Below, piece by piece: positions 18,568 through 28,225 of a stretch of 64,000 nucleotides of DNA (positions are counted from its first letter, which is position 1; each line of letters opens with the position of its first letter). The position numbers were made by a program, and so were the translations under genes. Under the pieces are notes generated by a model. That model was given only the letters and a program-made list of their open reading frames with translations. It was not told where the DNA came from and made no database searches. The stretch covers positions 1 to 64,000 of the forward strand of contig JADHNY010000009.1 of NCBI GenBank assembly GCA_016779265.1, written 5' to 3'. This stretch comes from Pirellulales bacterium. GTDB taxonomy: Bacteria; Planctomycetota; Planctomycetia; Pirellulales; UBA1268.

Positions 18568-20259
18568 TCAGGCCGTAAACTCGTCTGTCACACAGCCTTC
18601 TGAGGCTGGAGCGACGCAGTGCACGTACTTCGCCAGCATCCCTCGGGTCGCCTTGGCAGGGGGAGCCGTCCAGGCCTCGCGACGACGGGCAAGTTCGTCG
18701 TCGGCAACCTCCATGTCGATCGTGTCGGCATCAGCATCGATGACCACCACGTCGCCATCTTGAACGAGGGCAATCGGCCCACCTTCCTGCGCCTCTGGCA
18801 CAACATGCCCGACGATAAATCCGTGGGAACCACCGGAAAAACGCCCGTCGGTAATCAGGGCGACATCAGCTCCCAAGCCTGCTCCCACCAACGCCGAGGT
18901 CGGCGTGAGCATCTCAGGCATACCTGGACCGCCCTTGGGACCTTCGTAGCGGATGATCACGACATCCCCGCTTTCGATGCCCCCTTGCTCAAGGGCCGCC
19001 AGCATCGCCTCTTCACTGTCGAACACGCGGGCAGGCCCGCGGAACCGGGAACCTTCCTTGCCGGTGATTTTTGCCACAGCGCTTCCGGGTGCAAGATTGC
19101 CATGCAGGATCGCGATATGCCCGGTCGGCTTGATCGGATCGGTCAGAGGCCGCACGATCTTCTGGCCTTCCTTGAGTCCTGGGCTGTCCTGCAGGTTCTC
19201 TCCGAGAGTCTTACCGGTCACCGTCAGGCAGTCTCCGTTGAGCAGGCCCGCGTCGAGCAGGACCTTCATCAGACCGCTGGTACCACCGATGGAGTGCAGA
19301 TCCTCCTGCACGAACTTCCCAGAGGGCTTCAGGTCGGCGAGGTACGGCACTCGCTTTGAGACCCGCTTGAAGTCGTCGGGGGTGAGAGACACGCCTACGC
19401 TGCGGGCCATGGCAATCAGGTGGAGCACTGCGTTGGTTGAACCACCGACCGCCATCACCACCACCATCGCGTTCTCAAACGCCTCGCGGGTCATAATGTC
19501 GCGAGGCTTGATGTCTTTCTCCAGCAGCAGCCGCACCGCTTCGCCTGCTCGCTCACACTCCTGCTGCTTCTCCGGATGCTCCGCGGGAATGGAGGCGGAG
19601 TTGGGCAGGGCCATCCCCATCGCTTCGATGGCCGACGCCATTGTGTTGGCTGTGTACATACCGCCACACGCGCCTGCTCCAGGGCAGGCATGACTGACAA
19701 TATCGCCACGCTTGGCATCGTCGATTCTGCCAGCCACGTATTCGCCGTAACACTGAAACGCGCTGACGATGTCGAGGGTCGTGCCATCCGCAAGATGCCC
19801 CGGTCGGATCGTGCCGCCGTAGACCATCAGGGCGGGGCGGTTGAGCCGCCCCATCGCGATCAGACAGCCTGGCATGTTCTTGTCGCAGCCTGGAATCGCT
19901 ACCAGGCCGTCGTACCACTGCGCCTGCATCACCGTTTCGATCGAGTCGGCGATCAGGTCGCGTGATGGCAACGAGAAGCTCATACCCTCGGTGCCCATTG
20001 AAATGCCGTCGGAAACACCGATGGTGTTGAATCGCATGCCCACCATGCCGGCCGCCACCACGCCCTCGCGAACCTTCGCCGCGAGGGTGTTGAGATGCAT
20101 GTTGCAGGTGTTGCCCTCGTACCACATGCTCGCGATGCCGACCTGGGCTTTGTTCAGGTCTTCAGACGACAAGCCTGTTCCCAGAAGCATCGCCTGAGAC
20201 GCTCCCTGGCTACGTGGCTGAGTGATGCGGGAGCTGTAACGGTTCGGTGTCGAGGACAT
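18568..20259 (-). CDS. ilvD: Dihydroxy-acid dehydratase
   Basis: IlvD dehydrates 2,3-dihydroxy-isovalerate and 2,3-dihydroxy-3-methylvalerate in valine and isoleucine synthesis, using an Fe-S cluster. At 563 residues it has the full family length. Motifs include [56 protein letters not shown] (cluster Cys), [17 protein letters not shown] (second Cys) and [14 protein letters not shown] near the end. The start is ATG 20259. No other ilv or leu gene is adjacent. Confidence 0.97.
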   Translation of the reverse strand: MSSTPNRYSSRITQPRSQGASQAMLLGTGLSSEDLNKAQVGIASMWYEGNTCNMHLNTLAAKVREGVVAAGMVGMRFNTIGVSDGISMGTEGMSFSLPSRDLIADSIETVMQAQWYDGLVAIPGCDKNMPGCLIAMGRLNRPALMVYGGTIRPGHLADGTTLDIVSAFQCYGEYVAGRIDDAKRGDIVSHACPGAGACGGMYTANTMASAIEAMGMALPNSASIPAEHPEKQQECERAGEAVRLLLEKDIKPRDIMTREAFENAMVVVMAVGGSTNAVLHLIAMARSVGVSLTPDDFKRVSKRVPYLADLKPSGKFVQEDLHSIGGTSGLMKVLLDAGLLNGDCLTVTGKTLGENLQDSPGLKEGQKIVRPLTDPIKPTGHIAILHGNLAPGSAVAKITGKEGSRFRGPARVFDSEEAMLAALEQGGIESGDVVIIRYEGPKGGPGMPEMLTPTSALVGAGLGADVALITDGRFSGGSHGFIVGHVVPEAQEGGPIALVQDGDVVVIDADADTIDMEVADDELARRREAWTAPPAKATRGMLAKYVHCVAPASEGCVTDEFTA

Positions 20260-20455
20260 ACGGTCATCCTTGCGAGTTCAGACAGGCTTACGAGGCAGCC
20301 GCGGCGTGGTGCCCTCCGATGGGGTGGCACGCGCAGCAAAAACCTCGCCAAAGCCTAGTGAACAGCCAGCTCGGCTGCCACGGATAGCCATTCTTCGGCC
20401 ACCGCACACGTCCCCCGAGAGGCAAAACCCCCGCTGCTGACAGAAGTCACCTCAG

Positions 20456-20677
20456 TCACCGACAGATCGCAGCTGCCACCGCGATATCGGTAAACCGGCC
20501 CTCGAGGAGCACGTCGTCCCCCCGGGTGAGCACCGGCACCCGCAGGCCATAGAGACGAACCGCCGCGGGATCTTTGTCGACGTCGATCAGCTCAATCTCC
20601 GAGAGCATTTCAGCGAGCATCTCCTCGGCCTCTTCGCACAGCCCGCAGCCATGACGAGTGTAGAGTTTCAGCGTCAT
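20456..20677 (-). CDS. Glutaredoxin-like thioredoxin-fold protein
   Basis: A 73-residue protein, MTLKLYTRHGCGLCEEAEEML, carrying a CGLC redox pair near residues 11-14 in the usual position after the first strand. IELIDVDKDPAAVRLYGLRVPVLTRGDDVLLEGRF contains the VPV cis-proline segment. It fits the small glutaredoxin-2-like family (DUF836), so a thiol-disulfide role is likely, substrate unknown. It lies 196 bp downstream of ilvD on the same strand and is divergent from the kinase gene. Confidence 0.85.
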   Translation of the reverse strand: MTLKLYTRHGCGLCEEAEEMLAEMLSEIELIDVDKDPAAVRLYGLRVPVLTRGDDVLLEGRFTDIAVAAAICR

Positions 20678-20831
20678 AACGGTTCCTCCTGCCCCTTGAA
20701 CTGTGGCTCATCTGCCGTGTCGCAACAACCGATGCCGGGAATCTTTGGACGAGTCTGCGGGGGCCCGAGTACGATACGGCCCGTGGGCCACAGGCCGCTC
20801 GATCCATGTAGTTCTTCCCCATCGTTCTCCT

Positions 20832-22388
20832 ATGTCTGCTCTCGAGCACGACTCACAGACCCCTGAGACCCGGATCGACGACTCGCCGCCGCCACCGCCG
20901 CGGAAGCCGGCGAGTTCGGTGGAGACGCCGGAGTTTTTGACGGCCCTGAGAGCAAGCAACCTTGCTCCCGTCGACAAGATCGACGCGGTCGTGGCGGCCT
21001 GGGCGGAGGCAACAGGCCCGATTCCCAAGGCACTCGTCGATGCCCTCGTGGAAAACGGCCTGATCACGATCTGGCAGTACGGGTTCCTGCGAAAAGGCAA
21101 GTACAAAGGCTTCTTTCTTGGGAAGTACAAGCTTCTCGGCCTGCTCGGGGCGGGAGGGATGGGCAGCGTCTATCTCGCCGAACACACCACGCTTGGCCAC
21201 AAGGTGGCGATTAAGGTGCTGCCGGAAAAGAGCGTGGAGAAAACGAGCTTCCTGGAACGGTTCAAGCGGGAAGCCATGTCGGCTGCACGTCTCAATCACC
21301 CCAACATCTCCCGTGCGTACGATCTCGACGAAGCCGGTAAAGTTCACTTCATGGTGCTGGAGTATGTCGAGGGCACCGACCTCTACGCACGCGTGAAGCA
21401 GGACGGCCCGTTCAGTGTTCATGAAGCCGTCGACTGCATTCGCCAGGCAGCCCTCGGGCTCGACTACGCCCACTCGCAAGGCTTCGTGCACCGCGACATC
21501 AAGCCGGCCAACCTGATGCTTGACGGGCGAGGCACGCTGAAAATCCTCGACCTCGGCCTCGCACTCCCTCCGGAAGAAGAGGACACCACCTCGCTGACTC
21601 AACGCCATCGCGAACGAGTGTTGGGCACCGCTGACTATCTCGCCCCCGAACAGTCGCGAAACAGTCATCTCGCCGACCGGCGGAGTGACATCTACAGCCT
21701 CGGCTGCACGTTCTACTACCTGCTAGTGGGCAAGCCTCCCTTTCATGTCGGCAAGGCAGCCGAGCGGATCAAGGCCCACCGCGAACAGCCGCCCCCAAAC
21801 CCACTCGAGGTACGTGCGGACCTTCCGCCGGAACTCGTTGAAACCTGCCTGCGAATGATGGAGAAGCATCCCGAGGCTCGCCCTCAGGATGCCGGGGAGA
21901 TCGCCAAGACGCTGGCGACCTGGCAGACCAACAACCCAGCTCCTGAGCGACCTGCAACAGAGCCGGTCCGCCGTCCTGTGAAGAAGCCTCCCGTGAGACG
22001 TGCCGGCACCACACCGGCATCGAGGCCCTTCGTACGATCGGAGAGCCGCAGGATTGGTCCCGCCTCAAGCGATGGCGACGCCACGGGCAGCGGCGGTTCT
22101 GGGATCGGTATCGGTGGTCCTGCTGACTCCGGACAGTCTGGCATCACCTCATCTGACATCTCGATCGCCTCATCGAGCGGCATCAACGTCGGCCGGAGCA
22201 GCCGGGTGAGCACGACCTCAAGTCGCCGAGGCAGACGCACCCGCGACGTAGAGAAGCCGATTCCATCAAAGCCGCTGCTGAGCCGTGACTGGCTGGGCCA
22301 GCCCCTCGGACTCTGGCTTGCCATGCTCGCCGTCCTCGGCTTGATCGCAGCCCTGGCAGCAAAGCTGCTGATGCGGGGCGGTGCATAG
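20832..22388 (+). CDS. Membrane-anchored serine/threonine protein kinase
   Basis: A 518-residue Hanks-type kinase. After a Pro-rich start is a helical module (PEFLTALRASNLAPVDKID to YGFLRKGKYKGFFLGKYKLL) that I associate with planctomycete kinases. The kinase core has LGAGGMGSVYLAEH (Gly loop), VAIKVLP (ATP-binding Lys), HRDIKPANLML (catalytic Asp), LDLGLA and GTADYLAPEQSRNS, with all catalytic residues present. A long Ser/Gly/Arg-rich linker leads to one C-terminal membrane helix (LGLWLAMLAVLGLIAALAAKLLM), so the kinase faces the cytoplasm as a tail-anchored protein without an external sensor. ATG 20832 is chosen because the track's extra 43 residues look non-coding. Confidence 0.92.
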   Translation: MSALEHDSQTPETRIDDSPPPPPRKPASSVETPEFLTALRASNLAPVDKIDAVVAAWAEATGPIPKALVDALVENGLITIWQYGFLRKGKYKGFFLGKYKLLGLLGAGGMGSVYLAEHTTLGHKVAIKVLPEKSVEKTSFLERFKREAMSAARLNHPNISRAYDLDEAGKVHFMVLEYVEGTDLYARVKQDGPFSVHEAVDCIRQAALGLDYAHSQGFVHRDIKPANLMLDGRGTLKILDLGLALPPEEEDTTSLTQRHRERVLGTADYLAPEQSRNSHLADRRSDIYSLGCTFYYLLVGKPPFHVGKAAERIKAHREQPPPNPLEVRADLPPELVETCLRMMEKHPEARPQDAGEIAKTLATWQTNNPAPERPATEPVRRPVKKPPVRRAGTTPASRPFVRSESRRIGPASSDGDATGSGGSGIGIGGPADSGQSGITSSDISIASSSGINVGRSSRVSTTSSRRGRRTRDVEKPIPSKPLLSRDWLGQPLGLWLAMLAVLGLIAALAAKLLMRGGA

Positions 22389-22482
22389 CCGCCATTGTCA
22401 GTTCCATCAACGACTCTCGTACGGCATCGAAGCCCGTGCTGCATCGATGAATGCGTCATGGGCTCACAGCACGATGCCACCT

Positions 22483-23253
22483 TCAGACGCCGGCACGGAG
22501 CTGCCAGGGACAGCTCGCGAGGCTCGCGAGCATGTCTCGCCGCGTGAGGTCAAAATGCAGCGGCGTGACGGTGACTGCCCCCGCAGCCAACGCGGTGACA
22601 TCCGACTCATGAGGTGAGGGGGCAGGTGGAGGATCGTTGGTCGCCCAGTAGTAGGAGCGACCCCGTGGATCGACACGTCGTTCAAACGCTTCGCCATATC
22701 GGGCAATGCTCATCGGCACGACCCGCACCTCAGGTAGTCCAGAGAGGGCCGCCGTGGGAATGTTCACGTTAAACAGGCTGCCGGCGGCGGGCTCTGTCGC
22801 GAGCAGATCCTTAATCACATCGATCGCGATCTCGGCGGCGCGAGCGAAGTTGAAGTGGTCATTCCACTCCAACGACACCGCGATGCTTGTGATCCCGAAG
22901 AAGGCTCCTTCGATCGCCGCGGCGACGGTTCCTGAGTAGAGCACGTTGATACCGGCGTTGAGCCCACCATTGATGCCACTCACGACCAGCGTCGGCCGCT
23001 CAGGACAGAACTCGCCAATCCCGAGTTTCACCGAATCTGCTGGACTGCCATCCACAGCCCAGCCTCGCAGCCGGTCCCCGTCGAAGACCTCCTTGGCCGT
23101 GAGCGGCGTGAGAAAGGTAATCGCATGCCCAACACCGCTCTGTTCGGTCGACGGAGCGGCCACCGTCAGGTCGCCAATCCCACGGAGCTGCTTCTCCATT
23201 GCCGCAAGGCCAGGCGCGTAGATCCCATCGTCATTGGTCAGCAGCACACGCAT
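22483..23253 (-). CDS. surE: 5'/3'-nucleotidase SurE
   Basis: SurE dephosphorylates nucleoside monophosphates, with a metal-dependent acidic site. The N-terminus MRVLLTNDDGIYAPGLAAM is the signature, with Asp-Asp metal ligands; VAPSTEQSGVGHAITF and VSGINGGLNAGINVLYSGTVAAAIEGAFFG follow. The 256-residue length is normal. The track's start at 23322 adds a hydrophobic N-terminus; I prefer ATG 23253, since homologues start at MRVLLTNDDG. It is convergent with the kinase gene and divergent from guaA. Confidence 0.95.
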   Translation of the reverse strand: MRVLLTNDDGIYAPGLAAMEKQLRGIGDLTVAAPSTEQSGVGHAITFLTPLTAKEVFDGDRLRGWAVDGSPADSVKLGIGEFCPERPTLVVSGINGGLNAGINVLYSGTVAAAIEGAFFGITSIAVSLEWNDHFNFARAAEIAIDVIKDLLATEPAAGSLFNVNIPTAALSGLPEVRVVPMSIARYGEAFERRVDPRGRSYYWATNDPPPAPSPHESDVTALAAGAVTVTPLHFDLTRRDMLASLASCPWQLRAGV

Positions 23254-23442
23254 CGAAGTCTCGTCATCGGAGGGAGGGGAGCAGAGAGCGAAGGCCGCTA
23301 CTATAGCAGCGAGTAGTGCCATTTCCGGGGTCTGAAGCGGGGAATCGCCAAGAAAAAGCAGCCGGCCTATACTGAGGGATTTTCGCCGCCTGGCGAATCA
23401 GACGTTCAAGATGTTCCTCCCCGTTCCTGCGATCTAACGACT

Positions 23443-25038
23443 GTGACCACGACACCTGACCGGCGGCCTTCGCCCGACACCACCACCACTGACGGTATCA
23501 CCGCTGAGAAGGTGCTGGTCCTCGACTTCGGTTCGCAATACGCCCAGTTGATTGCCCGGCGTGTTCGTGAACAGCGCGTCTACTGCGAGATCGTTCGCCA
23601 TGACCTGCCGATGGAGCGGATCCGCGAACTGGCACCAGCAGGTCTGATTCTCTCAGGTGGTCCTTCGAGCGTGTATGCCGAAGGAGCCCCTCGTTGCGAT
23701 CCCGCGATCTTCGAGAGTGGTATCCCGGTGCTCGGCATCTGCTACGGCATGCAGCTCGTCTGCGACGCGCTAGGAGGCAAAGTCGGCGGCGTCTCAAGCC
23801 GCGAGTATGGCCGAGCCCTGCTTGATGTCACTGGCGAAGACACGCTCTTTGATGGCGTGCCTGAGCATTCTGAAGTCTGGATGAGCCATGGCGATCAGGT
23901 GACGGAGGTTTCTGACGACTTCATCACTCTGGCAGAGACATCGACCTGCCCACTGGCAGCAGTGAAACACACCACACTGCCGGTCTACGGCATGCAGTTC
24001 CATCCAGAGGTAACCCACACCGCTCACGGCGACGTGATGCTTGCCAACTTTCTCCGGGCCACCTGCGGCTGCCATGGGACCTGGCGACTCGACGACTTCG
24101 CGGCGGCCTCGATCGCCAAGATTCGCGAGCAGGTGGGCTCCGGTCGGGTGATCTGTGGGCTCTCAGGTGGAGTCGACTCCGCAGTCGTGGCGGCACTCTT
24201 GTCGCGTGCGATTGGTGATCAGCTCTCCTGCATCCTCGTCGACAACGGCCTGCTGCGGAAGAATGAAGCCGCGACGGTGATCGAAGAGTTCACCAACCAT
24301 TTCCGGACCGACCTGCATGTCGTTGAGGGGGAGGGACGCTTCCTGGAAATGCTCGCCGGTGTCACGGAACCACAAGAGAAGCGTCGTCGCATCGGAAAAG
24401 CCTTTGTCGATTGCTTTGCGGAGGAGGCGTTGCGGATCGAGGATGTGCGTTTCTTGGCTCAGGGAACACTCTATCCAGACGTGATCGAGAGCGGTGCCGC
24501 CGCAGACGGGCCTGCCGCCACCATCAAACTTCACCACAACGTCGGTGGACTGCCGGAGAAGCTAGACTTTGAGCTAATCGAACCGCTGCGAGATCTTTTC
24601 AAGGACGAAGTTCGGCAACTGGGCCTGCAACTGGGCCTGCCCGAAAAGATCGTCTGGCGACATCCCTTCCCTGGACCAGGGCTGGCTGTCCGCTGCCTGG
24701 GCGAAGTGACCAAGCCTCGCCTCGAGACACTCCGCGAGGCAGACGCCATCGTGCTTGAAGAGATCGACAAGGCAGGACTCTCGCGAAAGGTCTCGCAGGC
24801 GTTTGCGGTGCTCCTGCCGGTGCAGAGTGTAGGCGTCATGGGCGACTCCCGCACCTACGATGATGTGCTCGCCGTGCGTGCTGTCGAAACGGAAGACTTC
24901 ATGACGGCAGACTGGAGCCATCTGCCCTACGAGGTGCTCGCTTCGATCTCAAGCCGTGTGATCAACGAGGTTCGTGGGATCAACCGAGTCGTTTACGATA
25001 TTTCCTCGAAGCCACCAGCCACGATTGAGTGGGAGTAG
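23443..25038 (+). CDS. guaA: GMP synthase (glutamine-hydrolysing)
   Basis: GuaA aminates XMP to GMP using glutamine and ATP. The 531-residue protein has the class I glutamine amidotransferase domain first ([28 protein letters not shown] with the nucleophilic Cys; [13 protein letters not shown] with His/Glu). The ATP-pyrophosphatase domain has the P-loop [14 protein letters not shown], and the dimerisation domain ends with the typical [20 protein letters not shown]. The start is GTG 23443. It works directly after GuaB. Confidence 0.98.
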   Translation: MTTTPDRRPSPDTTTTDGITAEKVLVLDFGSQYAQLIARRVREQRVYCEIVRHDLPMERIRELAPAGLILSGGPSSVYAEGAPRCDPAIFESGIPVLGICYGMQLVCDALGGKVGGVSSREYGRALLDVTGEDTLFDGVPEHSEVWMSHGDQVTEVSDDFITLAETSTCPLAAVKHTTLPVYGMQFHPEVTHTAHGDVMLANFLRATCGCHGTWRLDDFAAASIAKIREQVGSGRVICGLSGGVDSAVVAALLSRAIGDQLSCILVDNGLLRKNEAATVIEEFTNHFRTDLHVVEGEGRFLEMLAGVTEPQEKRRRIGKAFVDCFAEEALRIEDVRFLAQGTLYPDVIESGAAADGPAATIKLHHNVGGLPEKLDFELIEPLRDLFKDEVRQLGLQLGLPEKIVWRHPFPGPGLAVRCLGEVTKPRLETLREADAIVLEEIDKAGLSRKVSQAFAVLLPVQSVGVMGDSRTYDDVLAVRAVETEDFMTADWSHLPYEVLASISSRVINEVRGINRVVYDISSKPPATIEWE

Positions 25039-25127
25039 GCGAGTTCCTGTCAAAGCTGCAAGCATCCTTCACGGGCGGATCGCAGTGAGACAGGATAGGT
25101 GTATTTTCTCCGTCCGGTTCTGATCGC

Positions 25128-25799
25128 ATGCACGTCTGCCTTGTTGAAGATGACCCGCTGGTCTGTCGCGCGGTGGATCGAGCGCTCCGTGACGCAGGTC
25201 ACTCGTGCATCTGTTTTGATGATGGCCGGCAGGCGATCGATGCTCAGGGACTCGCTGGCTGTGACGTGGCTGTGCTCGATGTCACTCTGCCTGGTGCAAC
25301 TGGCCTTGAGGTGCTTGCCGACGCTCGGGAGAAGGGCATCCGCACACCGGTGATCATGCTCACGGCCTTGGGTGCGACACCGGAGAAGCTTCAGGCCTTC
25401 GACCGAGGGGCCGATGACTACCTCGTCAAACCGTTCGACACCGCTGAACTCGTCGCTCGTCTCGACGCCATGCATCGTCGAGCGGCATATCGCCCCACAC
25501 TCGAACTGGTGGCTGGTTCACTCAAACTGAGTTTGGCCACCAAACGGGTCAGCTTCGACGGCCGTCAGGTCGACCTGACCCCCACGGAGCTGAGCATCCT
25601 TGAAATGCTCATGCGGTATAAAGGGCAGGTGGTGACCCGCACCATGCTCTGCGAACACATCTGGGGCTTCCGCTGGGATGGCCCAACCAATGTGATCGAG
25701 GTGCACATCACCCGCATTCGAGGCAAACTCGACCACGGCCGAGACCAGTCACTGATTAAAACGATTCGAGGCCGCGGCTATGCCCTCGCCGCCGAGTAA
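25128..25799 (+). CDS. OmpR-family response regulator
   Basis: A 223-residue two-component regulator. The receiver domain starts MHVCLVEDDPLVCRAVDRAL, with phospho-acceptor Asp in VAVLDVTLPGATGLEVL, Thr in VIMLTALG and Lys in DDYLVKPFD. The winged-helix domain includes LTPTELSILEMLMRYKGQVVTR and a C-terminal TNVIEVHITRIRGKLDHG to IKTIRGRGYALA, the DNA-binding wing. It overlaps the histidine kinase by 20 bases. The signal and regulon are unknown. Confidence 0.95.
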   Translation: MHVCLVEDDPLVCRAVDRALRDAGHSCICFDDGRQAIDAQGLAGCDVAVLDVTLPGATGLEVLADAREKGIRTPVIMLTALGATPEKLQAFDRGADDYLVKPFDTAELVARLDAMHRRAAYRPTLELVAGSLKLSLATKRVSFDGRQVDLTPTELSILEMLMRYKGQVVTRTMLCEHIWGFRWDGPTNVIEVHITRIRGKLDHGRDQSLIKTIRGRGYALAAE

Positions 25800-27333
25800 G
25801 ACGACTGCTTCCACCCTTCGCCAGGGTCTCCTCCACTGGGCCACGCTACGTCTCCGACTGACGCTTTGGAACACAGCCGTTGTGCTCTTCGCAACGCTAG
25901 CCACCCTCGGGGCAGTGCTGTTTGGTGCTCGAGCGGCCTTATTTCGTGAGGCCGATGCGGTCCTTGCCGGCGAAGTCGCTGAGATTGTGCTGGCGATCCG
26001 TGACCTTCATCCCGACACACAGGCCGTCACCGACGAACTGCGTCGCAAAGCCGTCGGTCATGAGCAGCGAGGCTGGTTCACGCAGCTTCTCGACGCATCA
26101 GGCAGCACACTCTGGTCGAGCGATGGATGCCCTCACGAGGTCCTCAGGTTCTCAGACACCACGACGACTGAAATCACCAGCGACCCCGAACTCGTGCAGG
26201 TGGGTGACTACCGCTTTGCCTGGCAAAAAGTCGACACGCCATCGCATGCGCCGCTCTCCGTACGGATTGGCATGTCGACTGCCTACCTCGATGAAGACGT
26301 CAATGCGCTGGCACGCTTGCTGATCGCCATCGGCGTGGGAATCAGCGTCCTGACGCCGGTGGGTGGTTTTTGGCTGGCCGTACGGGCCACGAGGCCGATC
26401 GCCGACATCCTGAAAGCCGCCGCACGCCTGCAGCCAACGAGGCTCACCGACCGTCTTCCGGTGCGTGGCACGAACGACGAGCTTGATCGGCTTGCAGCCA
26501 CGGTCAATCGGCTCCTCGATCAGATTGCCCAGCATGTGCAGCGTCAGGAGACGTTCATCGCTGATGCGGCCCACGAACTGCGAGGCCCTCTCGCCGCCGT
26601 CCGCAACACGCTCGAGCTGGCGATGTCGCCGCAACTCGCCGCAGAAGACATTCAGCAGTTGCTTGAAGAGGCAATCGAACAGACGCAGCAGCTGTCCAAA
26701 CTCGCCAGCGACCTGCTGGTGCTTGCAGAATCCTCGGATGCACCTCCTGCACCTGCCACCGATCCCGTCGACCTCCAGGAGGTCGCCACCAGCATGGTGG
26801 ACATGTTCTCCGGAGTTGCCGAAGAAGCCGGCGTGACGATCACCTGCGAAGACACAAGCGGTCGTCCACACACGAGCCGTGTCGCAGGAATTCACACGCG
26901 ACTGCGAGAAGTTGTCAGCAACCTGCTCGAGAACGCGCTGCGATTCACCCCGCGAGGAGGGTCGATCCGCGTGAGCCTGGAAAGCAATCCTGCAGACCGC
27001 ACGATCTCGCTGGTCGTCGAAGACACCGGCAGTGGCATCACAGAAGCGGATGCCGCTCGGGTTTTCGAACGCTTCTACCAGGCGAATTCCTCACGAGACC
27101 GCCGCGACGGGCGACGGGGTGGTGGCCTGGGCCTGTCGATCTGCAAAGCAATCGTCGAGTCACACGGCGGCAGCATCTCGCTCAAGAGCCAACCGGCAGG
27201 CAAGGGGCCCGGCTGGACGCGTGTCACAGTCACCCTGCCGTGGGCTTCAGCATCCGCCGCGGAGCAACCGACGGCAGCTCAAGCAGCGGCCGCCTCCAAC
27301 GCCTCCGTCGAAGCCCGCGGCGGCGAGTCATGA
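25780..27333 (+). CDS. Sensor histidine kinase
   Basis: A 517-residue inner-membrane kinase, partner of the upstream regulator. TM1 is LWNTAVVLFATLATLGAVLFGARAAL; a periplasmic sensor of about 130 residues follows; TM2 is LLIAIGVGISVLTPVGGFWLAVRAT. A HAMP-like linker (RPIADILKAAARLQPTRLTDRLP) precedes the H-box ETFIADAAHELRGPLAAVRN with the phospho-His, then N-box REVVSNLLENALRFTP and G-boxes VEDTGSGI and GGGLGLSICKAIVESHGG. All catalytic boxes are intact. The long translational overlap with the regulator gene implies coupled expression. Confidence 0.94.
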   Translation: MPSPPSKTTASTLRQGLLHWATLRLRLTLWNTAVVLFATLATLGAVLFGARAALFREADAVLAGEVAEIVLAIRDLHPDTQAVTDELRRKAVGHEQRGWFTQLLDASGSTLWSSDGCPHEVLRFSDTTTTEITSDPELVQVGDYRFAWQKVDTPSHAPLSVRIGMSTAYLDEDVNALARLLIAIGVGISVLTPVGGFWLAVRATRPIADILKAAARLQPTRLTDRLPVRGTNDELDRLAATVNRLLDQIAQHVQRQETFIADAAHELRGPLAAVRNTLELAMSPQLAAEDIQQLLEEAIEQTQQLSKLASDLLVLAESSDAPPAPATDPVDLQEVATSMVDMFSGVAEEAGVTITCEDTSGRPHTSRVAGIHTRLREVVSNLLENALRFTPRGGSIRVSLESNPADRTISLVVEDTGSGITEADAARVFERFYQANSSRDRRDGRRGGGLGLSICKAIVESHGGSISLKSQPAGKGPGWTRVTVTLPWASASAAEQPTAAQAAAASNASVEARGGES

Positions 27334-27418
27334 CGTCGCCCGCTGGTGCGATAGGTTCTCGCCAGAATGCTGTTTGCGTGGACGGGGCAGGGCAAGAAGA
27401 TACCTTCACCCGAATATG

Positions 27419-27437
27419 CCGCAGACGTTGTCTGCGG
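27419..27437. promoter_or_regulatory. Perfect 8-bp palindrome upstream of hpnG
   Basis: CCGCAGAC-GTT-GTCTGCGG is a perfect inverted repeat lying 33 bases before the hpnG start and about 85 bases after the kinase stop. No T-run follows, so an operator seems as likely as a terminator. Confidence 0.4.
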
Positions 27438-27469
27438 GCCAGAGCAGGGATTCCTGAAGGGCGTTGAGC

Positions 27470-28225
27470 ATGACTCCCGTCTTCGATGACGACGCACTCC
27501 GACGAGTCGATGTGGCGATTCTTGTTGCCCTCTCACTCGAGGCAACTCCCCTCGTGGAGAAGCTCCATGATGTGGTGAACCTGACCGCTGCTGCCGGCCT
27601 CAAGATCACCGTGGGCCAGCTGAAAGAACGCCGTGTCGCGGTGGTGACCACCGGAGTCGGTCGGGAAGCCGCCGTTCGTGGCACGCAGATCACGATCGCA
27701 GGCCATCGCCCGCAGCTGATCCTGGCTGCAGGCCTCTGCGGCGGCCTCGCTCCGGATCTTTGTCGTGGTGAGGTGGTGATTGGCCAGTCCGTCACCCGGG
27801 CAAGTGGCGGCTCGCTGACACCGATTCGCACTCAGGGGCTGCTCACGACCGACGGTCTGCGGCAGGTACGCGTGGTCACCGCTGACAGCGTCGTCGAGAC
27901 TCCGGAAGGGAAGCGTCAGCTGAGAGCAGCGACCGACGGCGACGTCGTCGACATGGAAAGCTGGTGGATCGCTGAAGCGGCTGAGGCCACTGATACCGCC
28001 TGGGCAGTGGTTCGCAGCATCTCCGACACGGCTGAAGACCGGATTCCCAAAGACGTGGCACACCTTGCATCGGTCAAACATCCCGCCCGGCTCGCAGGAG
28101 CGGCAGCCCGGCTGCTGTTCTTTCGGCCCTCTGCAATCGGCGACCTCGCAGAACTTCGCGAACATGCCTGCGCCGCGGCGGATCGCCTCGCAGCAGCCGT
28201 GGAGATCATGCTCGGCCGCCGGTGA
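27470..28225 (+). CDS. hpnG: Hopanoid-associated nucleosidase / phosphorylase-family protein
   Basis: HpnG cleaves adenine from adenosylhopane, giving the ribosylhopane used for bacteriohopanepolyol side chains. The 251-residue protein belongs to the nucleoside phosphorylase/MTA nucleosidase fold: VAILVALSLEATPLVEKL, VVTTGVGREAAVRGTQI, LILAAGLCGGLAPDLCRGEVVIG and the substrate/catalytic segment GDVVDMESWWIAEAA. The hopanoid assignment rests on the adjacent hpnC/D/E genes. ATG 27470 with GAAGGG upstream is preferred over TTG 27464. Its 3' end overlaps the convergent hpnDE gene by 20 bases. Confidence 0.85.
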   Translation: MTPVFDDDALRRVDVAILVALSLEATPLVEKLHDVVNLTAAAGLKITVGQLKERRVAVVTTGVGREAAVRGTQITIAGHRPQLILAAGLCGGLAPDLCRGEVVIGQSVTRASGGSLTPIRTQGLLTTDGLRQVRVVTADSVVETPEGKRQLRAATDGDVVDMESWWIAEAAEATDTAWAVVRSISDTAEDRIPKDVAHLASVKHPARLAGAAARLLFFRPSAIGDLAELREHACAAADRLAAAVEIMLGRR

